Below, piece by piece: positions 57,910 through 64,000 of a stretch of DNA of 64,000 nt; the stretch's first letter is position 1, and the number at the start of each line of letters is the position of its first letter. Source of the DNA: Nemertoderma westbladi (taxonomy: Eukaryota > Xenacoelomorpha > Nemertodermatida > Nemertodermatidae); assembly GCA_032718475.1 (NCBI GenBank), contig JAUCBJ010007281.1, positions 25,879-89,878 of the forward strand, given 5' to 3'. A program made the translations under genes and the position numbers. Below the pieces are notes generated by a model, which ran no database searches, was not told where the DNA came from, and saw only the letters and a list, made by a program, of their open reading frames with translations.

Positions 57910-58036
57910 CGTATTACTAAATGCAAAAAAATAATATATTATGCCTAATTTGTCATATAAGAAGGGCTATAAATTATAGCCCTTCTTATATGACAAATTA
58001 GGCATAATATATTATTTTTTTACATTTAGTAATACG
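57910..58036. repeat. 127-bp near-perfect palindrome, 1-nt loop
   Basis: Two 63-bp arms differ at one base (C against T 15 bases from the outer ends). The centre is GGGCTATAA-A-TTATAGCCC. The sequence is AT-rich and would extrude as a cruciform or form one long RNA hairpin. It has no target duplication or TIR signature. Confidence 0.97.
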
Positions 58037-59857
58037 ACCACGGTTGAAATTTAAACAATGTTACTTATTACAATTAAATGAAGAAGTATCTGCCTCAAAT
58101 GATAAATGTCCAATAATTGTTTTCCCAAATTATCTCAAACACAAAAAGTAACCCTTGTTTATAAATCTGGTCACCATTTTTTATAACAAACTATCGCCTT
58201 ATTTCCTTTTTTTCTAGTATTTAAGTCAAGTGTTTGACTACATAACAATGGATCGTATTTTTTGATAAATACTACTCAATCGATACTGAAACCACTAAGA
58301 TTCAAATTAAATTTATAGTTATTCAAGTAAATCACTTCCAGCCACTGACAAACATCTCTTACTGTCCCTCTTTATCAACAATTTAATATATTCCCACCAG
58401 AACAACTATAAAATACCAGGTATATAATATAATGTTAGGTATAAATAATAACAATCACCTCCATTGGCTGTGCTATTTTGTAGAACATCATCAATGAATT
58501 CATTCTTATAATACACGCCTGGTCTATTTCATCCTCCAACGAATTTCGCTGCATTGATTGCAGAACAAAAGTTGCAGAACAATTTTTTCATTCCGAAAAT
58601 TAAAAATAACATTACTTCATTGAATGCGTCTGTGCATCATTGTTTACTACTTCAACTATCTGGGGACATGGATATTGGATAATGAGTAACTTTGATAACC
58701 TATCAACCCTAAAAGGAAGCTTTGCTGTCATCAACCAACTGTCCAGAATCAGTCCACTTGGGTAGCTCTTAATGCTGACTTTTCCTTGGATTCTGTTATG
58801 CTTCGTGGCGGTCCTTGTTGGGTTCTTACAAGTGAGTATAACAGATACCCATATGGTGCTATGGAAACCAGAATAAACAGGGCGCACTATGTTGAATTTC
58901 TTACATATATACTCATTGCTTATAGGATATTCGCATCTCATTGACAAAATCCAACACTACAATACAATCATGTTGTTTACAAGAAGATGGGAAGATCAGC
59001 CTGCTCAGTTGTATTATGCCTACCTACTGGTTTGAACAGATATTCATGTTGACCAGCTAATAAATTTCCAGTGCTGGCTGGCTCCTAAAGGACACTCGAC
59101 TTGAGAAGCTGTCCCAGTGATTTAGGGCAGCTTGTTAAGGTCTGTTTGGAATGCACCACCTAATATTCGATGCACTATTGTCATCAAAATCATCAAAAAT
59201 GCCGATTTGTTTGTAATACCAGTCATGACTGCAACTCTAAGATACAGCTTAGATCAATAAAAATGTGGTGCTACTCTGTATAAGTGGTAAGTAAGACTGT
59301 CACTGGACACTAACTGGTAGTCTTTCGTTGGCTTGTTTCCCTTGATGAATACGCATTTGTTTGTTAAATTTGCTTGTTGCTCATCCAAATTAATTACGAT
59401 TCCATTACTTACTGATCATATCATGCTTCTCTCTTATGGTAAATCGACTCAATACTAGATATTATTAGGAAAAACATAATTCATGTGTTTTCTCATATTT
59501 GTGTACCATTCATCAGTAATCAGCTTGTGGAATTTTCATGCCTAGATTTCTATTTACATTAATTCATATGTGATTTTTTTGTACTTACTGCATTTGACAA
59601 TATAGTCGTTTACTTACATGTATCACTAGCACCCCTGGGAATCAGGAATCGGTGATTGTGTATGTTTTGCATATATCGTATGCCAGCTCATCCTACTCGA
59701 GTGGTGATTGATGTCATGATTTATTGGTGCTATATATTAGATTGTGATGCTTGATGGAATGACCGTGTGTGTTACTGTGTTCAGAAAGCATGACTGACAT
59801 GCTTATGCATACTTACATATTATATATAGGCCTCCTCAAGAGAATACATTGTTGGAG
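58037..59857. other. AT-rich stretch
   Basis: An ORF of 111 codons at 58612-58947 (-) has no recognisable domain. Nothing else is supported. Confidence 0.4.
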
Positions 59858-60125
59858 GGTCAAGCTTGGCTGGACTAATGAGACAACTTCAATGCTGAAC
59901 AGGGTCTGGTTTGAGATGTGCGCATTGTACAATGTACAATGAACCTTGCATAGCTTTCTTGAATGTGTCAGCCACAGATTTGAGCCCAGCAGGAGCTGCC
60001 ATATAGCAACACAGGCTCTGGGCTCTACTTCTGCATAGAGTGATTTATTCCACGTAATTTCTATAACCTTAATAATTTATTTTAGACCGTGCCTTACCCC
60101 TTCGCATTCTGAGGTCGTCTGCAGA
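59858..60125 (-). mobile_element. Ancient LINE-A relative
   Basis: Aligns piecewise to the LINE-A C-terminal coding segment (GGTCAAGCTTGG, AATGAGACAACTTCAATG, GTCTGGTTTGAGATGTG, GCATTGTAC), but far more diverged than other copies and without the 3' end. Confidence 0.65.
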
Positions 60126-60159
60126 TCTCAGAAATTTCATTCATAACAATGTTTGTCTA

Positions 60160-60850
60160 TAGGCCGTCCATCTAACATTCGGACGTCTGGGATATAGAAA
60201 GATCCGTCCCCTCACTGTTCGTACCCGGGGCGAGAAGTCCAGGGACGAAAAGTCCCGGGACAAAATGTCCCAGAAAACTTCTGGGGACGAAAAGTCCGGG
60301 GATGAAAAGTGCGGGGACGAAATGTCCACCATCACGAACTTGTCGTCCCTTGAATAAATAATTACTAGCTACTTTGACTATAAAATAAAAATTACTAACT
60401 ACCATGACTCATAAATTATTCCAGACAAATATTTTAATTGAAGATTATATTTTTAATTAATTTACTACTTATACTAGCTAATAAAATGTACTAGCTAACA
60501 CAAAATCAAAATTACTAGCTACCATTTTACTGTCAGAAGGACAAATATTTGTTCTAAAACAAAAACCTCATAACAAAAGCCATTTTCATAATTAGAATTG
60601 GACAAATTTTTTTCAATTTTTCAATTATAATTTGTTTCACTAGATAATATAAAGTACTAGCTATCACCAAATCAAAGTTTCTAGCTACCATCTTACTAAC
60701 ACAAAATCAAAATTACTACAGTAGCTACCATCTTACGGTAGAAGGTAGCGAAAGGAACGAAAATTCCTCCTGGGACGAATCATCAGGGTTGAAAATTCTG
60801 GGATGAAAAGTACGGGACGAAAGGTCCAGGACGAAATGTCCGTATACCGC
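60160..60850. repeat. Two clusters of GGGACGAAAAGTCC repeats
   Basis: Clusters at about 60222-60330 and 60768-60845 contain 15-17 bp units, each itself a small hairpin (GGAC...GTCC). Between them are repeated ACTAGCTACCAT and ATAAAATCAAAATTACT strings. The overlapping FVPGLF- and DFSSPD-type ORFs follow from the repeat. Confidence 0.75.
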
Positions 60851-61500
60851 ACGCCTGTTATTAGGGCAATATAATAAACATGTTTTTCGAACTGGATAAA
60901 CATTTTTGGGACAAGACAACCAGTATTCCAGACCAGACCGACCGACAGACCGACAGACATTTGCGAACCTTAGGCTTATCCTTTGCCTATAAAAACACGA
61001 TTTCTGTAATCTTCGAAAAATATTGATCTTAAATAATCGAAACAATTTTTTTTTTTCAAATATTTTTAGTACCCTAAAACCTTAAGATAAATCAGCCAAT
61101 TTATTTTCAAATAACCATTCGAATGTTAGTGCAAATAAATCTCAGACATAAGATTTGAATGAATGTTTATTAATTGAAAAAATAGAGAATATATTTTCAA
61201 TCAATAATGTTTTTAGATCAATAATAAATAAAATTAATTTTGTTGTATTGTATTGATTCAACCAGTGACTCGCTGAATCCAACCATATGTTGACGTTACA
61301 AGTAAAGCAAGCAAACAGTCGGCTGAAGCCAGAGAGGTGACCTGAAGGCTATTCTTTCAATAGCTGCTACCCGAATTTATGTGTGGGAAGTTTTGCTCCC
61401 AAGATCAACTGGTACTCACGAGACAGTACACTCGTCACATTCAACATTCAAACACTTTTAAACATTGCACTCTGTTAGCTTATCCAATTCCGCTAACACC
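60851..61500. other. Spacer
   Basis: AT-rich to about 61260, then less so. No gene seen. The repeat-rich GC unit to the right may begin near 61284. Confidence 0.35.
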
Positions 61501-62077
61501 CCATAAAGTGAGCCGTTAAGCAATATTGGGAGCACGAGGTTGATTACCCAACCTCGTGTCACCCCAACAAAGTGGGAAGGAGAAACGCACAATAGGGGTC
61601 AGGGGTTACACCCCTGACAGAGAGAGAATAGCAAGGGCGAAGGGAAGCACTTCAGAGGGGGGCAAAGGGTGACAACAGGGATATTAGCCAATGGGGGGAA
61701 GGCACCGGCTAGGTAGCGTAACAATGGCCAACCGTGCAGTATATATTATTAGTACGGTAATCATTCATCCAGTTTACTCAGTAGTTATCCTAGTACAGTC
61801 AGGCAGTACGGTGACAGTTGAGACCGTCACCGCCATCACCAGTTACACAGTATTGCTGTATTACCGGTCAATGGTGCTATCTGCTATCATCCAATATATA
61901 TTATTAGTACGACTATATACAAGATTCAGGAACACAAACTCTTATCCTTTTCCATCACACGGTGCGGCTGACGCGTACGAAACGACACCGGATAAACCGG
62001 GATCCTCTCGGATCCCGTCACAGTCTCAACTCTAGGCCTGCCGTACTGTAACTGCCAGACACAGACAGAAGACGAAG
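61501..62077 (+). promoter_or_regulatory. Hairpin-rich leader before the GC-rich ORF
   Basis: Successive perfect hairpins: CACGAGGTTG/CAACCTCGTG (61533-61558), GTCAGGGGT/ACCCCTGAC (61598-61618), CGGTGAC/GTCACCG (near 61810) and GGGATCC/GGATCCC (61999-62016). They precede the ATG at 62078. Such structure suits a retroelement leader or a structured 5' UTR. No primer-binding site was identified. Confidence 0.5.
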
Positions 62078-64000
62078 ATGAGTCGGGAAGGAAAGACGAC
62101 ACCGCCGCGGACCCTGGACGACAACCTAACGATCCGCGAGGCCACGGCGAGACGGTATCGACCCACGACGCCGGATCAGTCGACTACAGACGATCCGGCA
62201 ATCCAAGAGAAGGGGGGCCGTCTACAACGAGAAAGGAGAGACGAGTCGGGAGAAGAGAAAGACGAGTCGACGCGGAGCGAGGGTCGACGTACCGATGTCG
62301 CCGGCCAGCCACAGGCCAAGGGCGACGGACGGTCCACCGGAACGGCGACGGTGGGGCCGCCGGTACGACGCCGGACACGGAAGGATAGAGGAGATGTCGG
62401 CGACGAGGACGTCGGAGTCAGCGACCGGCTCCGACGAGCCTACCTCGCGACCCGGAAGCAACTGAGAGAGGCCAAAGGAGGGGCGAAGATAGACGAGGTG
62501 AGATTGAGGAAACGACTAGGTGAGTCGAACAGACACTTTGATTACCTAATGCGTTTTGGGCAGAGAGAACTAGCCGAGGAGAGAGCAAAAGGGGTTGCCA
62601 GCGAACTGTTTGAACTATGGGAATGTGGGGGTATGGAACCTAGCGTAGTGTACGTAGGGCCATACTTAGTCGATGCCCAGGGAGTAAAATTAGTGGGTTG
62701 GAAGAGACCTGAGGAGGGCGAATCCGAGGTTAAACCCGAGGATTCGGTCTCGTCGGTCGGAGGAAGTTCCGGGAGGCGGGGGAAAGTTGGTGGGACGGAG
62801 GGGCGACGGGAATCCGTCACAACTGATAAGTCTGCTACATCCTCCGCAAAAGAAAGACGGATGCGGAAGATAATGCTGGCACATAAATTAGGAATGGAAG
62901 AATTAGACCGGATAATGGGGAGAGGGAAGGAGCAAGAGAGTGAACGCAAAGAGCGTGAGGCAAGAGAACAGAGCGTGCAGTACACGTACAGTACGCATAG
63001 TAGCCGTACAGGCGGGGGGGGGGGGGGGGGGGGGGGGGTAGTAGTAGTACGTTAGGAAATGTTGGTATTAATAGTACCGTAGTAGATAACCCTAATCCCT
63101 TTATTGCAGCAAATAATATTTTACCTGGTAGTAGTAATTTAAATTTAAATTCAAATAATAACATTAATTCAAATATTCAGAATAATTCAAATAATTCGAA
63201 TAATAATTTAAATTTTGAAAATAATAATTTAATTGATTTAACAAATAATATTGGGAATGGTGCTATTAATGTGAACGTGTCAGACGTGTATAGCCCGGCA
63301 GACGGCGGCCTGGTAGGCCACGTAGTTGGTAGGCAGGAGGTAGCGGGGTTGAGCCAACCCGAGGTGGGCCTGGTAGTCCACACAGTAGTAGAGAGAGAGG
63401 CGGGGGTGAATAGACCCAGCCGCAGTAGAGACAGTGCGTCGACTAGAGAGGGGTGTAGAAGCGAAGTAAGAGATAGTGAAGTTAGATGTGGCGAGTGGGG
63501 GGGGGGGGGGGGGGCTACGGGCGCCCCACCACAGAAGATTAGTGGCGAGAGAGGGGGGGGGGGGGAGAGAATGTCCCACAAGAGGGGTGTACAGGTGTAG
63601 TAGGAGGTAGTGAAGTTAGAAGTAGCGGGTGGGGGGGGGGCTACGGGCACCCCACCGCGAGAGATTAGTAACGAGAGGGGGGGGGGGGGGGGGGGGGGGG
63701 GGCAGAGAGTGTCCCACAGGCGTCGGCGGATAATGCGTGGGCCGAATTAGGTAAACCGCAACACCCGGCGACGGGGAGTAATGGGGGGATTGCGAGTGTC
63801 CCCAGCGGCGTGCGATCGAGCAGAGAGAGGCAGGTTGACGTCGCGAGAGGGCAGACGAAGCGTCGAGCCCGATCAGAAGAAGGAAGAAGAACAGTGGAGT
63901 TTAACCGGGAGGTCGACGAGAGATCTCATGAGCCGGAATACTGCACTGAAAAGAGAAGAAGAGGAGATAGTAGAAAAAGTGTCGCCACGAACGATAGGAG
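62078..64000 (+). CDS. Unknown charged protein, gag-like candidate, broken at poly-G tracts, partial
   Basis: I do not recognise this protein. From the ATG at 62078 an open frame of 325 codons is very rich in Arg, Lys, Glu and Asp, with a helical-looking middle (RLRRAYLATRKQLREAKG, about 125-142) and a basic C-terminal helix (residues 270-300). It stops just after 25 G at 63014-63038. Another frame is open through the same point and continues with an Asn-rich stretch (codons for SNNNINSNIQNN) and GC-rich text. It breaks again at the G runs of 63497, 63553, 63631 and 63677, and the last frame stays open to the window end. Two tandem modules with GATG(A/T)PP and VPQ repeat. The composition differs sharply from the AT-rich surroundings. 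It could be the gag-like ORF of a retroelement or a low-complexity host protein. Homopolymer miscounts may explain the breaks. Confidence 0.5.

Noticed and set aside
58612-58947. 111-codon minus-strand ORF
   Set aside because: No recognisable domain or supporting signals; looks like chance.
62184-63650. Minus-strand Pro- and Ser-rich ORFs opposite the GC-rich gene
   Set aside because: GC-rich antisense frames are often open; the plus strand has an ATG, a structured leader and continuing modules.

Overview
The window is animal (metazoan) nuclear DNA, most likely from a marine invertebrate. This rests on a laminin-type EGF exon with splice signals, a type I membrane protein with an FN3-like domain, and abundant non-LTR retrotransposons, a Penelope-like element and eukaryotic DNA transposons. 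Short palindromes such as TACCGGTA and TAGGCCTA recur throughout. I cannot name the species. I saw no rRNA, tRNA or CRISPR array. Host genes are sparse and repeats fill most of the window.

Layout. 1-4510 is a satellite of a 19-bp unit. 5060-10260 is a decayed non-LTR element (LINE-B) split by a full DNA transposon with an intact DDE transposase, flanked by TTAA. 10892-12856 holds LINE-A fragments around a 34-bp minisatellite. 14506-15630 (-) encodes an intronless 374-aa single-pass membrane protein. 16907-22421 holds LINE-A copies, one near full length with a single stop codon in the endonuclease. 25381-28245 (-) is a Penelope-like element carrying a hammerhead-like motif and split by a 1.3-kb DNA element. 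28478-32389 (-) is a full-length LINE-A copy with a 14-bp target duplication. 32742-33012 (+) is a laminin-EGF exon. 33919-34647 (-) is an intact gene for PAPS reductase (CysH type) with a partial broken duplicate beside it. 38890-43080 is a third LINE (LINE-C, CR1/L2-like) split by a 1.4-kb long-TIR transposon with a perfect 9-bp target duplication. 43866-44816 is a foldback element. 45748-54492 is a graveyard of LINE-A and other reverse-transcriptase fragments. 57910-58036 is a near-perfect 127-bp palindrome. 61501-64000 is a GC-rich unit with a hairpin-rich leader and a long ORF interrupted at poly-G tracts; it runs off the window.

Little links the host genes functionally. The strongest biology is the sulfate-assimilation enzyme in an animal genome. 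The strongest structural signal is repeated nesting: three DNA transposons lie inside retroelement coding sequence with clean target duplications, each placed so that the host frame resumes on the far side.
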